DNA from: Streptomyces sp. NBC_00490
GTDB taxonomy: Bacteria > Actinomycetota > Actinomycetes > Streptomycetales > Streptomycetaceae
Length of the DNA stretch: 64,000 nucleotides
NCBI RefSeq assembly: GCF_036013645.1
Contig: NZ_CP107869.1
Location: 1,860,001 to 1,924,000, forward strand
Direction of reading: 5' to 3'
A program made the position numbers and the translations under genes. The stretch's first letter is position 1; every line of letters begins with the position of its first letter. The notes under the pieces were generated by a model. It did no database searches, was not told the origin of the DNA, and saw only the letters and a list, made by a program, of their open reading frames with translations. Shown here piece by piece: positions 30,917-39,032 of this stretch.

Positions 30917-32233
30917 TCAACCGGTCGTGCAGGCCGTTCCGTTGAGGGTGAACGCGCCCGGCGCCGCGCTGTTGCCGGTGTGCGTCGCCTGGTAGCCGAT
31001 GCTGACGCTCGCGTTCGGGGCGAGCGTGGCGTTGTACGAGGCGTTCGTCGCCGTCACCGTGCCGGAGCCCGGCGCGTAGGTGGCGTTCCAGCCGTTGGTG
31101 ATGGTCTGGCCGGTGGGCAGGGTGAAGCCGAGCTGCCAGCCGTTGAGCGCGCTCGTGCCGGTGTTGGTGATCGTCACCGAGGCGGTCAGCCCGGTGCTCC
31201 AGGCGTTGGTGGTCACGCTCACCTTGCAGGGCCCGGCCGGGGGCTGGGGTGCGGGGCCGTCGCTGTCGAGACCGAAGAACGTGAGGACTCGGGCCGCCAT
31301 GCCCCAGGCGTACAGGTTGTGGCCGACGCCCTGGAGGCTGATGGCCTCCACCGGGGCCTGGTCACCGGTGCCGCCGTAGCGGGTGCGGGTCCAGCCGGAC
31401 TGGGGTGTGTCCGTGGCCGCGGGGGTCTGGCTGACGCCGCGGACGTTCGTCCACTGCTTGATCTCCTCGCCGAAGTTGGGGTAGCGCAGCACGTCGTCCT
31501 CGGTGCCGTGCCACACCTGCATGCGCGGCCGGGGCCCCGTGTAACCGGGGTAGGCGGCGCGGGCGATGTCGCCCCACTCCTGCGCGGTGTGGATCACGGT
31601 GCCCTGGGCACAGGCGCTGTTCCACTCGGAGCCGTCGGTGGTGGCGAAGCAGCCGAACGGCACACCCGAGAAGGCGGCACCCGCGGCGAACACGTCGGGG
31701 TAGTCGCCGAGCAGGACGTTGGTCATCATCGCGCCGGAGGAGATGCCGGTGGCGAAGATGCGGCTGGTGTCGGCGTCGTACGCGCGGACGGTCCAGTCGA
31801 CCATGGACTTGATGCCGACCGGGTCGCTGCCTCCGCCGCGCCGCAGCGCCTGGGGCGAGGCGACGTCGAAGCACTTGCTGGAGCGGGTGACCGACGGGTA
31901 GACGACGATGAACCCGTACCGGTCGGCGAGCGAGGCGTACTCGGTGCCCGAGTACATCGCCGGGCCGGAACCGGTGCAGTAGTGGACCGCGACCACGATC
32001 GCCGGGTTCTCGGTGACGCTCTCGGGGACGTACAGGTACATCTGCAGATTGCTGGGGTTCGTCCCGAAGTTCGTGATCTCGGTGAGCGTCGCGGTCGGGG
32101 CGGCCTCCTCGCGGGCGGAGGCCTGCGGGGCGGCGAGGAAGCCGGCGGCGAGTAACGCCACCAGCAGTGCGTGGAGCGCGACGAGGACCGCGCGCAGCGG
32201 TCTCCTCGCGGGGGTGCCGGCAGTGGCGGACAC
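30917..32233 (-). CDS. Secreted PHB depolymerase-type esterase (CE1-like) with C-terminal cellulose-binding module (CBM2)
   Basis: The 438-residue product has a signal peptide (RRPLRAVLVALHALLVALLA..., cut near APQASA), then an alpha/beta-hydrolase of the esterase PHB family. VVAVHYCTGSG forms the oxyanion region, TGISSGAMM holds the nucleophile Ser, MQVWHGTEDDVLRYPN the acid, and LQGVGHNLYAWG the His. A Pro-rich linker leads to a CBM2 from CKVSVTTNAWSTGLTASVTI to the terminal Cys. Such enzymes are usually acetylxylan or feruloyl esterases acting on plant cell wall. GTG 32233 follows AAGGGA at 6 nt; an ATG at 32266 is possible. CebR-like and LacI-like boxes lie upstream. Confidence 0.9.
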   Translation of the reverse strand: MSATAGTPARRPLRAVLVALHALLVALLAAGFLAAPQASAREEAAPTATLTEITNFGTNPSNLQMYLYVPESVTENPAIVVAVHYCTGSGPAMYSGTEYASLADRYGFIVVYPSVTRSSKCFDVASPQALRRGGGSDPVGIKSMVDWTVRAYDADTSRIFATGISSGAMMTNVLLGDYPDVFAAGAAFSGVPFGCFATTDGSEWNSACAQGTVIHTAQEWGDIARAAYPGYTGPRPRMQVWHGTEDDVLRYPNFGEEIKQWTNVRGVSQTPAATDTPQSGWTRTRYGGTGDQAPVEAISLQGVGHNLYAWGMAARVLTFFGLDSDGPAPQPPAGPCKVSVTTNAWSTGLTASVTITNTGTSALNGWQLGFTLPTGQTITNGWNATYAPGSGTVTATNASYNATLAPNASVSIGYQATHTGNSAAPGAFTLNGTACTTG

Positions 32234-32313
32234 GGTGGATCCCTTCGTGATGGCGGCTCGTGGGGGCATCGCTGAGGGGAGTAACAGGCATGGTGACATG
32301 CACATGGCCGCCA

Positions 32314-32327
32314 TGGAAGCGCTCCCA
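32314..32327. promoter_or_regulatory. CebR-like operator upstream of the esterase-CBM2 gene
   Basis: TGGAAGCGCTCCCA differs at one base from TGGGAGCGCTCCCA, the 14-nt palindrome bound by CebR, the cello-oligosaccharide repressor of Streptomyces. It is about 80 nt before the start codon of a gene whose product carries a cellulose-binding module, so the match fits the biology. Confidence 0.6.
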
Positions 32328-32371
32328 CGCACCCTGTTGCCGACGCAATCCGTTGTGCGCAAAGCGTTGAC

Positions 32372-32386
32372 TAGAAAGCGCTTGCC
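32372..32386. promoter_or_regulatory. LacI-family-type box shared with the GH115 gene
   Basis: TAGAAAGCGCTTGCC is centred on AAGCGCTT. Its first 14 nt are found again, inverted, at 61589-61602 in front of the GH115 gene. The GAAAGCGCTTTC shape is usual for LacI-type regulators of sugar genes. It lies about 140 nt before the esterase start and about 380 nt before the pectate lyase start. Confidence 0.5.
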
Positions 32387-32472
32387 CCCTACGTTCCGTT
32401 CAGCAGCGTGACCAACGGGCTGAACGACAGGCTCTGAAGGTCACAATGTCCGCACACCGCTGTTTAGATTCG

Positions 32473-32497
32473 CGAACGATGTTCACGTACATGTTCG
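32473..32497. promoter_or_regulatory. Inverted repeat CGAAC...GTTCG upstream of the pectate lyase
   Basis: CGAAC (32473-32477) and GTTCG (32493-32497) are mirrored, and ATGTTC occurs twice (32479-32484 and 32491-32496). A possible -10, TAGATT, is at 32464-32469. The stretch is more A+T-rich than its surroundings, as control regions are here. The 270 nt from here to the pectate lyase start hold a GC3-biased fragment described among the findings but no confident gene. Confidence 0.35.
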
Positions 32498-32766
32498 AGT
32501 AAGCCCGGCCGAAGGGACGCACCCCACATGCGTACTCGCGCTCACTTCCGTCACCACGAACCGCGGCAGTGACGTGGACGGTCACGCGAATCTGCGCGGC
32601 AACGATCTCGGGCGGGGCCGCCACCGAGATCTCCCGGGTCGGCACGTTCACCGCGCCGCCCCACGGCTGCACCGCGGAGCCCGCCTCGACGGCCGTCACC
32701 TCGGTGACGTCCGGCGCGGGCGCCGCAAGGCTCTGACACCCCCCAACTGGAAGAAGGCATCGGGAC

Positions 32767-33570
32767 ATGACTTCACCAGCACTACCGCGCACCCGCAGGC
32801 GCGCACTGACCGGCGCGCTGACCGCACTCGGCCTCTCGTCTGTCATGATCACGACAGTGGGTGCGCCGACGGCGAGCGCCGCGACCTGGCCGACGGCGAA
32901 CGGCAGCCAGGCCGTCTCCTCGACCATCCAGCTGTCGGGCACCAAGGACTACGGGATGAAGCGCCTGTACGGCTCGGGCGCCCTGGGCAGTGACAACCAG
33001 GACGAGGACCAGGGCCCGATCCTGGAGCTGGCGGCCGGCACCGTCCTGAAGAACGTCATCATCGGCGCTCCCGCCGCGGACGGCATCCACTGCTCGGGCA
33101 GCTGCACGCTGCAGAACGTCTGGTGGGAGGACGTCGGCGAGGACGCGGCGACCTTCCGCGGCTCCTCGTCGTCGAACGTCTACACCATCTCCGGCGGTGG
33201 CGCGAAGGAAGCCAGCGACAAGGTGTTCCAGTTCAACGGCGCCGGGACGCTCAACGTCTCCAACTTCGCCGTGAAGAACTTCGGCACCTTCGTCCGCTCC
33301 TGCGGCAACTGCTCCACGCAGTACAAGCGGACGATCAACCTCAACACCATCGAGGCGACCTACAAGGGCAGCAAACTCGTCGGCATCAACACCAACTACG
33401 GCGACAGCGCGACCCTGCGGGGCATCACGATCGTCGGGGACACCAGCAAGAAGATCATCCCGTGCCAGAAGTACATCGGCAACAACTCGGGCAAGGAGCC
33501 GACCACCAACGGCACCAACCCCGACGGCACCTACTGCAAGTACGCGACGTCGGACATCACCTACAAGTAG
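32767..33570 (+). CDS. Secreted pectate lyase, polysaccharide lyase family 3
   Basis: The 267-residue product has a twin-Arg-like signal (RTRRRALTGALTALGLSSVM..., cut after TASA near residue 38) and a right-handed beta-helix. Family-typical pieces are DQGPILELAAGTVLKNVIIG, ADGIHCSGSCTLQNVWWEDV, GEDAATFRGSSS and a lysine-rich TYKGSKLVGINTNYGD. PL3 enzymes cut polygalacturonate by beta-elimination with calcium. Cysteines (HCSGSC, RSCGNC, PCQK, YCKY) probably form disulfides. AAGG lies 9 nt before the ATG. It is divergent from the esterase-CBM2 gene, and a strong hairpin follows the stop. Confidence 0.92.
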   Translation: MTSPALPRTRRRALTGALTALGLSSVMITTVGAPTASAATWPTANGSQAVSSTIQLSGTKDYGMKRLYGSGALGSDNQDEDQGPILELAAGTVLKNVIIGAPAADGIHCSGSCTLQNVWWEDVGEDAATFRGSSSSNVYTISGGGAKEASDKVFQFNGAGTLNVSNFAVKNFGTFVRSCGNCSTQYKRTINLNTIEATYKGSKLVGINTNYGDSATLRGITIVGDTSKKIIPCQKYIGNNSGKEPTTNGTNPDGTYCKYATSDITYK

Positions 33571-33585
33571 TCCCCCCACGGTGAA

Positions 33586-33631
33586 GGCGGCCGTACGAAG
33601 CGTCCCCCGCACGGCGCTTCGCACGGCCGCC
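33586..33631. terminator. Bidirectional terminator between the pectate lyase and PaaX genes
   Basis: GGCGGCCGTaCGAAGCG pairs with CGCTTCGcACGGCCGCC, a 17-nt stem with one mismatch and a 12-nt loop. It lies between two convergent stops (33570 and 33635), so it can serve both genes. Confidence 0.75.
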
Positions 33632-33634
33632 GCA

Positions 33635-34366
33635 TCATGTGCCCAGCTCCCGCCGGTAGTTCGCGTACGCGGCGCGCAGGGCCTCCCCCGGCCAGCCGCC
33701 GGGCAGGAGTTCGCCGGGCAGGACGGGATCGGCGAGCAGATGCCGTACGACCGCCGCGAAGGCCGTGAAGAGCTCCGCGGGTTGATCCGCGCGGGCCGCG
33801 TGGGTGAGCAGCGCCCGGCCGGTGGCCGCCCAGGCGTCGAGCGGCCAGAGAGCTGCGGCCAGTTCGCCCGCGGGGCGGTCCGGGCGGGCGGTACAGCGCT
33901 CGGCCACCTGCGCGAGGTCGTCCGGCAGCGGGCGGCGCAGATTGGCGGGCCGCAGCCAGACACCCTCGCGGAGCTCGGCGAGCCGGAGCGCGGTCAGCCG
34001 GGTGCGCAGGTCGGCCCGCTCGGCGGGGCCGCGTCCCGTCGCGGTGATCACGAGCATCTCCCAGTCGCCGCTCCACGCGCGCGTGCGGGGATGCACGGCG
34101 TCGTCCTGGCGCCGCTGACGGTCCAGCAGCCGGTCGCTGAGCCGGTACACGGTGTCCGTGCGCCGCAGGTCACCGGCCGCGACCATCCGGCTGAGCGCGG
34201 CCCGCGCGGTGGAGCCGCCGACACCGAAGGGCTCCACGCGGCGGACGAGCTCCTTCACCGGCAGTTCGGGCGGATGCGCCCCCAGCAGCAGGCTCAGCAC
34301 GACCGAGCGTGCGGAGAGCGGGCGCAGTTCCAGCTCGTCGGGCCGCACCGTGATGTTCGTCCGCAT
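33635..34366 (-). CDS. PaaX family transcriptional regulator
   Basis: The 243-residue product has the PaaX layout: an N-terminal winged HTH (ARSVVLSLLLGAHPPELPVK and GGSTARAALSRMVAAGDLRR), a central PaaX domain (WSGDWEMLVITATGRGPAER), and a C-terminal PaaX_C region (WPLDAWAATGRALLTHAA). PaaX proteins are repressors released by acyl-CoA thioesters, such as phenylacetyl-CoA. ATG 34366 is chosen as the common family start; a longer frame reaches 34393. It is divergent from an AidB-like acyl-CoA dehydrogenase gene with only 65 nt between, so it probably controls that gene in response to an acyl-CoA. Confidence 0.9.
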   Translation of the reverse strand: MRTNITVRPDELELRPLSARSVVLSLLLGAHPPELPVKELVRRVEPFGVGGSTARAALSRMVAAGDLRRTDTVYRLSDRLLDRQRRQDDAVHPRTRAWSGDWEMLVITATGRGPAERADLRTRLTALRLAELREGVWLRPANLRRPLPDDLAQVAERCTARPDRPAGELAAALWPLDAWAATGRALLTHAARADQPAELFTAFAAVVRHLLADPVLPGELLPGGWPGEALRAAYANYRRELGT

Positions 34367-34387
34367 GGTCACGTACTGTATGCCGTA

Positions 34388-34419
34388 TTGCATGATTGCT
34401 GCGGTCGCACTGATAGTGC
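34388..34419 (+). promoter_or_regulatory. Promoter and operator of the AidB-like gene
   Basis: TTGCAT (34388-34393), 17 nt, then TGATAG (34411-34416) form the promoter. GCACT-GAT-AGTGC (34407-34419) is a perfect 13-nt inverted repeat that covers the -10. The ATG follows 15 nt after the -10, leaving a very short leader. A divergent PaaX regulator is the likely binder. Confidence 0.6.
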
Positions 34420-34431
34420 AACACTCGGTCC

Positions 34432-36072
34432 ATGGACTCCACGAGCGCGACGCACGACGTCACCAATCAACCCCCTCCCCTGGCCCCGTACGACGCGTCC
34501 GAGGACACGGCCCTGCTGGAGGGGCTGCGCCGCGAGGGTGCGGGCTGGGCCGAGGAGGACGTGCGGCGGCTCGGGCGGCTGGCCGGGAGCGCGGAGGCCC
34601 AGGAGTGGGCCGAGCTCGCCAACCGCCACGAGCCCGTGCTGCGCACGCACGACCGCTACGGGCACCGCGTCGACGAGGTGGAGTTCCATCCGAGCTGGCA
34701 CCACCTCATGCGGGTCGCGGTCACCGAAGGACAGGCCGGGGCGCCCTGGGCCGACGACCGGCCGGGCGCCCATGTCGCCCGTACCGCGGGCGGCCTGGCC
34801 TGGGGACACACCGACGCCGGGCACGGCTGTCCGACCTCGATGACGTACGCCGCCGTCCCGGCCCTGCGACACCAGCCGGAGCTCGCGAAGGTCTACGAAC
34901 CACTGCTGACCGCCCGGGAGTACGACCCGGTCCTGCGGGTGCCCACCGAGAAGCGCGGTCTGCTGGCGGGCATGGGGATGACCGAGAAGCAGGGCGGCTC
35001 CGACGTCCGCACGAACAGCACGACCGCCACCCCCACCGCCGAGCCCGGGGTCTACACGCTGCGCGGGCACAAGTGGTTCACGTCGGCGCCGATGTGCGAC
35101 GTCTTCCTGGTCCTGGCACAGGCACCGGAGGGATTGTCCTGCTTCCTGGTGCCGCGCGTCCTGCCCGACGGCAGCCGGAACACGTTCCGCATCCAGCGCC
35201 TCAAGGACAAGCTGGGCAACCGGTCGAACGCCTCCTCCGAGCCCGAGTTCGACGGGACCGTCGCCTGGCTGGTCGGGCCCGAGGGGCGGGGCGTCAAGAC
35301 GATCATCGACATGGTCAACTGCACACGTCTGGACTGCGTGATGATGTCGGCGACGCTGATGCGCAAGACGCTCGTCGAGGCGGGCCACCACGCACGCCAT
35401 CGCAGCGCGTTCGGTGCCCGGCTGGCCGACCAGCCGCTGATGCGCAACGTGCTCGCGGATCTGGCCCTGGAGTCCGAGGCCGCGACGACGCTCACGCTGC
35501 GGCTGGCCGGGGCCGCCGACCGTGCGGTGCGCGGCGACGAGGGCGAGCAGGCCTTCCGGCGCATCGCGACGGCCGTGGGCAAGTACTGGGTCACCAAGCG
35601 GGGCCCGGCCTTCACCGCGGAGGCCCTGGAGTGCCTGGGCGGCAACGGCTATGTGGAGGAGTCGGGCATGCCCCGCCACTACCGCGAGGCTCCCCTGCTG
35701 TCGATCTGGGAGGGCTCGGGGAACGTCAACGCCCTCGACGTGCTGCGGGCGTTGGTGAAGGAGCCCGGCACGGCGGACGCCCTGTTCGCCGAACTCGCCC
35801 TGGCGCAGGGGGCGGACGCCCGCCTGGACGCGGCCGTGGCACGGTTGCGGGGGCTGCTGGCCTCCGCGTCCGAGAGCGGCGCCCGGCGCCTGGTGGAACA
35901 GATGGCGCTGACCCTTCAGGCCTCCCTGCTGGTCCGCCACGCCCCGGCCCCGGTCGCCGACGCCTTCTGCGCGACCCGCCTCGGCGGTGACTGGGGGCAC
36001 GCGTTCGGCACGCTTCCCGACACGGCCGGCCTGGGCGCGATCCTGGGGCGTGCGCTGCCCGAGGAAGGCTGA
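34432..36072 (+). CDS. AidB-like acyl-CoA dehydrogenase
   Basis: The 546-residue flavoprotein follows the AidB subgroup of acyl-CoA dehydrogenases. It has MGMTEKQGGSDVRTNSTTA (flavin and substrate loop), GHKWFTSAPMCDVFLVLAQA, RLKDKLGNRSNASSEPEF, and the catalytic-region EALECLGGNGYVEESGMPRH then YREAPLLSIWEGSGNV. E. coli AidB is induced by alkylation damage and binds DNA; actinobacterial members may be true dehydrogenases. There is no ribosome-binding site, and the promoter suggests an almost leaderless mRNA. The divergent PaaX regulator points to an acyl-CoA inducer. Confidence 0.92.
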   Translation: MDSTSATHDVTNQPPPLAPYDASEDTALLEGLRREGAGWAEEDVRRLGRLAGSAEAQEWAELANRHEPVLRTHDRYGHRVDEVEFHPSWHHLMRVAVTEGQAGAPWADDRPGAHVARTAGGLAWGHTDAGHGCPTSMTYAAVPALRHQPELAKVYEPLLTAREYDPVLRVPTEKRGLLAGMGMTEKQGGSDVRTNSTTATPTAEPGVYTLRGHKWFTSAPMCDVFLVLAQAPEGLSCFLVPRVLPDGSRNTFRIQRLKDKLGNRSNASSEPEFDGTVAWLVGPEGRGVKTIIDMVNCTRLDCVMMSATLMRKTLVEAGHHARHRSAFGARLADQPLMRNVLADLALESEAATTLTLRLAGAADRAVRGDEGEQAFRRIATAVGKYWVTKRGPAFTAEALECLGGNGYVEESGMPRHYREAPLLSIWEGSGNVNALDVLRALVKEPGTADALFAELALAQGADARLDAAVARLRGLLASASESGARRLVEQMALTLQASLLVRHAPAPVADAFCATRLGGDWGHAFGTLPDTAGLGAILGRALPEEG

Positions 36073-36193
36073 CCGGACAGCAACGACCGGCCACCGTAGG
36101 GCCGTTGGCAGACAGTCACCCCGCGATTCCGCTTCGTTGTCAGTGCCGTGGTGCAGACTCCGATCAGTTGGCGTTCGCATGGGGGAGGACAGC

Positions 36194-38197
36194 GTGTTCA
36201 CGGGGATCGACGAGGTCGACTGGGCTTCGATGCGGCATGCGTACGGCAGCGCGGAGGACGTGCCCGGCCTGCTGAAAGGGCTGGCCTCCGCGGACGCCGC
36301 CGAGCGGGAGATCGCGCTCGACGGGATGTACGGGGCCGTGCACCACCAGGGAGACGTGTACGACTCGACACTCGCCTGCGTGCCGTTCCTCTTCGCACTC
36401 GCCGCGCGGGAGGAGGTGCAGGAGCGCGCCGGGATCGTGGAGCTCCTGGTCAGCATCGGTGGGGACGGCGAGGTGCCCGAGGACGGCCCGTACGCCACGG
36501 CCAGGACGGCCGTGCGGTCGGGTGGCGAGGTCTTCGAGCGGCTGACCGGTGACCCGGACGCCGCGGTGCGCGGGGCCGCCGCGGGCGCCGTCGTGCGGTT
36601 CCTCGGCGAACCGGCACCTGTGCTGGGCCTGTTGCGGGAGCGGATCAGGGTGGAGCGGGACGACCGGGTGCTCCTCGCGCTGGCCGAGGCGCTCGGGTTC
36701 CTCGCCCGCCACCACCCCGGGCACGCGGCGGAGGCCGTCCGCCTCCTGGAGGCCCAGAGCGCACCGCCGTTCGGCCCCGGGCTGCGGCTGGCCGCGCTCG
36801 GGCAGCTCGCGGGCTGCGCTCCCGACCGGCTCCCGGCCGACCTGGTGCCCACGGTCGTCGCGCTGCTCCGGGAGCGGTCCGCGCACCGGCCCGTCGCACC
36901 GGGCGAACCCGTCCGTCCGGACACGGACACACTGGTCGGCCGGCTGCGGCGGCTGCGCCCCTCGGACGAGGAGGGATCTCAGCTGCTGCGTACCCTGCAC
37001 ACCGCGCTGGGCGGCCGGGTGGACGACCGGATCGCCCTGCTCAAGGGCCAGTTGACCAGCCCGGACGCGACCGACCGGTGCAACGCCGTGTGGATGTCGA
37101 TGGGCCTGATCGGCGAGTGGCGCGGCGACCACAGCGAACCCGTCGCACTGATCGGGGCCCAACTGGGCACCGAAGAGGGCCGGTTGCTCGAAGCCGCGAC
37201 GTCCGTCCTGGAAGGCCTGTTCGAACTGGCCGCACCCGCCGCCGACGACCTCGCCGCGCTGGTGACGCGCCGCCCCGATCTGTGGGTGCAGCCCTTCGAG
37301 CGCAGCCCTTCGTGGTTGGGCGGGCCGCTCAAGGCCTTGGCCAGGTGCGGGGATCCACGAGCGGTGCCGGTCCTGGGCGAGGTGCTCGCGGGGTCCGACG
37401 TGCCCGACGAGCTGGGCCGGGTCGTCCGGCACCTGGGGCGGGCCGCGGCCCCGCTCGCGCCCGCGCTGCGGGAAAGGCTCGCGAACGTCCCCCTCGACGC
37501 GTCGGACACCTACGACCGTGCCGGTCCGCTGCTGATGGCGCTGAGGGAACTCGACGACCGGGACAGCGTGCCGCTGGTGCTGCGGCTGCTGCTCGGGACG
37601 CCGCAGGAACACCGGTCGAGGGACACCTTGGTGGAAGAAGGGCTGCGCACGCTCGGGGCATTCGGGGCCGCGGCGCGCGAGGCGATACCGGTGGTCCGGG
37701 GGCTGTTGGAGAGCGAGAGCGCGGTCGCGGCGGCGGCTTCACTGTGGGCTGTCGAGGGGGATGCCGAGCTCGTCCTGCCCGTTCTCCTGCGGGCGTTGGA
37801 GGGTGAGGGCCCCGGTCAGCCCTGGGCCGCGGCCGACGTACTCGCCGGGATGGGACCGGTGGCCGGGCCCGCGGTCGACGGGCTGCGGCGGCGGATCGGA
37901 GCGTCGCACCCGTGGGAGCGCAAGTCGGTGGCGTGCGCGCTGTGGCGGATCGCGGGTGATACGGAGCTCGCCCTGCCGGTGCTGCGCGACGCGTGGGCCC
38001 GGAATGTGCACACCCGCGTCCCCGTCGCCGAGTGCGTCGCGGCCATGGGCCCCGACGGCGCAGCCCTGCATGACCTGCTCCGGACCGAACTGGCCGCCCC
38101 ACGACGGCACACGGCACCCGAGGGATACGGCATGCACGACGTCTTCACCGACGAGCGACTGCTGGACCTGTGCCGGGAGACGTTGAGGGACGCGTAG
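36194..38197 (+). CDS. HEAT-repeat protein of unknown function
   Basis: The 667-residue cytoplasmic product is built from helical HEAT-like repeats throughout, with the opening MFTGIDEVDWASMRHAYGSA and EIALDGMYGAVHHQGDVYDS that I recall from a Streptomyces family without assigned role. Later repeats show the A-P-L-L spacing, for example AREAIPVVRGLLESESAVAA and ELALPVLRDAWARN. It probably works as a scaffold or binding protein. GTG 36194 is chosen because GGAGG lies 5 nt upstream; an ATG at 36179 has no ribosome-binding site. It stands alone, convergent with the Rv1733c-like gene. Confidence 0.82.
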   Translation: MFTGIDEVDWASMRHAYGSAEDVPGLLKGLASADAAEREIALDGMYGAVHHQGDVYDSTLACVPFLFALAAREEVQERAGIVELLVSIGGDGEVPEDGPYATARTAVRSGGEVFERLTGDPDAAVRGAAAGAVVRFLGEPAPVLGLLRERIRVERDDRVLLALAEALGFLARHHPGHAAEAVRLLEAQSAPPFGPGLRLAALGQLAGCAPDRLPADLVPTVVALLRERSAHRPVAPGEPVRPDTDTLVGRLRRLRPSDEEGSQLLRTLHTALGGRVDDRIALLKGQLTSPDATDRCNAVWMSMGLIGEWRGDHSEPVALIGAQLGTEEGRLLEAATSVLEGLFELAAPAADDLAALVTRRPDLWVQPFERSPSWLGGPLKALARCGDPRAVPVLGEVLAGSDVPDELGRVVRHLGRAAAPLAPALRERLANVPLDASDTYDRAGPLLMALRELDDRDSVPLVLRLLLGTPQEHRSRDTLVEEGLRTLGAFGAAAREAIPVVRGLLESESAVAAAASLWAVEGDAELVLPVLLRALEGEGPGQPWAAADVLAGMGPVAGPAVDGLRRRIGASHPWERKSVACALWRIAGDTELALPVLRDAWARNVHTRVPVAECVAAMGPDGAALHDLLRTELAAPRRHTAPEGYGMHDVFTDERLLDLCRETLRDA

Positions 38198-38208
38198 GCG
38201 CGGCCTCC

Positions 38209-38808
38209 TCACCACGAGCCGCCCTCGGCCCGCCGCCCGCTCCACATCGGCCCGAACCGCTCCCACTCTGCGTCCCACTGATCGATGCGGCGGCATTCCA
38301 GGCGGCCGCGCAGCATGCGGCCGGCGACGAAGGGCACGAAGGCGGCGCTCGCCCCGACCAGGACGCCGATCAGGGAGGCGCGCAGGGCAGCCTGGGAGGC
38401 GGTGGCCGGGCGGGTGACCAGCCGGCCCTCCCGATCCGTCCATACGCCGACCGTGGTGCCCGAGGGGCTGCCGGGGCGGACGCGGACCTGGCCGGTGTGG
38501 GACGAGCCGTCCGCCGCCGCCCAACGCACCTCCGCCCACACCTGGTCGCTGCTCGCCGTCCCCGTCTGCCCGGCGAACGTCCCGGGCGCCTCCTCCACGA
38601 GCCGTGCCTCGACCTGCCGCCACTCGACACGCTCGCGGGCCAGGCTGTGCTCGACGGAGCGAGCGGCGCCCATGCCGGCGAGCACCCCGGTGAGGGCGGT
38701 GAGCAGCCAGACCCCGAGCACGACCCAGGCCTCCACCTTGTCGGCGCGGCGCTTGAGCGGGTTGCGCCGCCAGCGCCATGACCACACCTTCGAACCACGC
38801 AACGCCAT
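38209..38808 (-). CDS. Rv1733c-family membrane protein
   Basis: The 199-residue product has a basic start (WSWRWRRNPLKRRADKVEAW), two membrane segments (about 27-48 and 145-165) and an outside domain between them. The RRNPLKRRxDxxEAW opening and the GTTVGVWTDREGRL piece are typical of the actinobacterial Rv1733c family, known from Mycobacterium as a dormancy-associated membrane antigen. Function is unknown. It is convergent with the HEAT-repeat gene (11 nt between stops). The 224 nt to the next gene, from 38809, show no further gene. Confidence 0.85.
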   Translation of the reverse strand: MALRGSKVWSWRWRRNPLKRRADKVEAWVVLGVWLLTALTGVLAGMGAARSVEHSLARERVEWRQVEARLVEEAPGTFAGQTGTASSDQVWAEVRWAAADGSSHTGQVRVRPGSPSGTTVGVWTDREGRLVTRPATASQAALRASLIGVLVGASAAFVPFVAGRMLRGRLECRRIDQWDAEWERFGPMWSGRRAEGGSW

Positions 38809-39032
38809 CGAAGGCTTCCTCCTCGTGAACGCGCGAACATGCCGGACCGCCTTTCCATACGGGGAACGGCTCCCCGGTGCTCACGGACCGGCGCACGGCT
38901 TCCCGCAAGCGGTTGCCGTCCCCGCTCTGACTCGCCCCTGACCTGCGGCGGAGCGGTTTGCGGGGGTGACTGTCAGTGCCGGGGTGCAGACTGGCCGATA
39001 TCCGGGACAACGACGTCATGGAGGTGGTCGGC

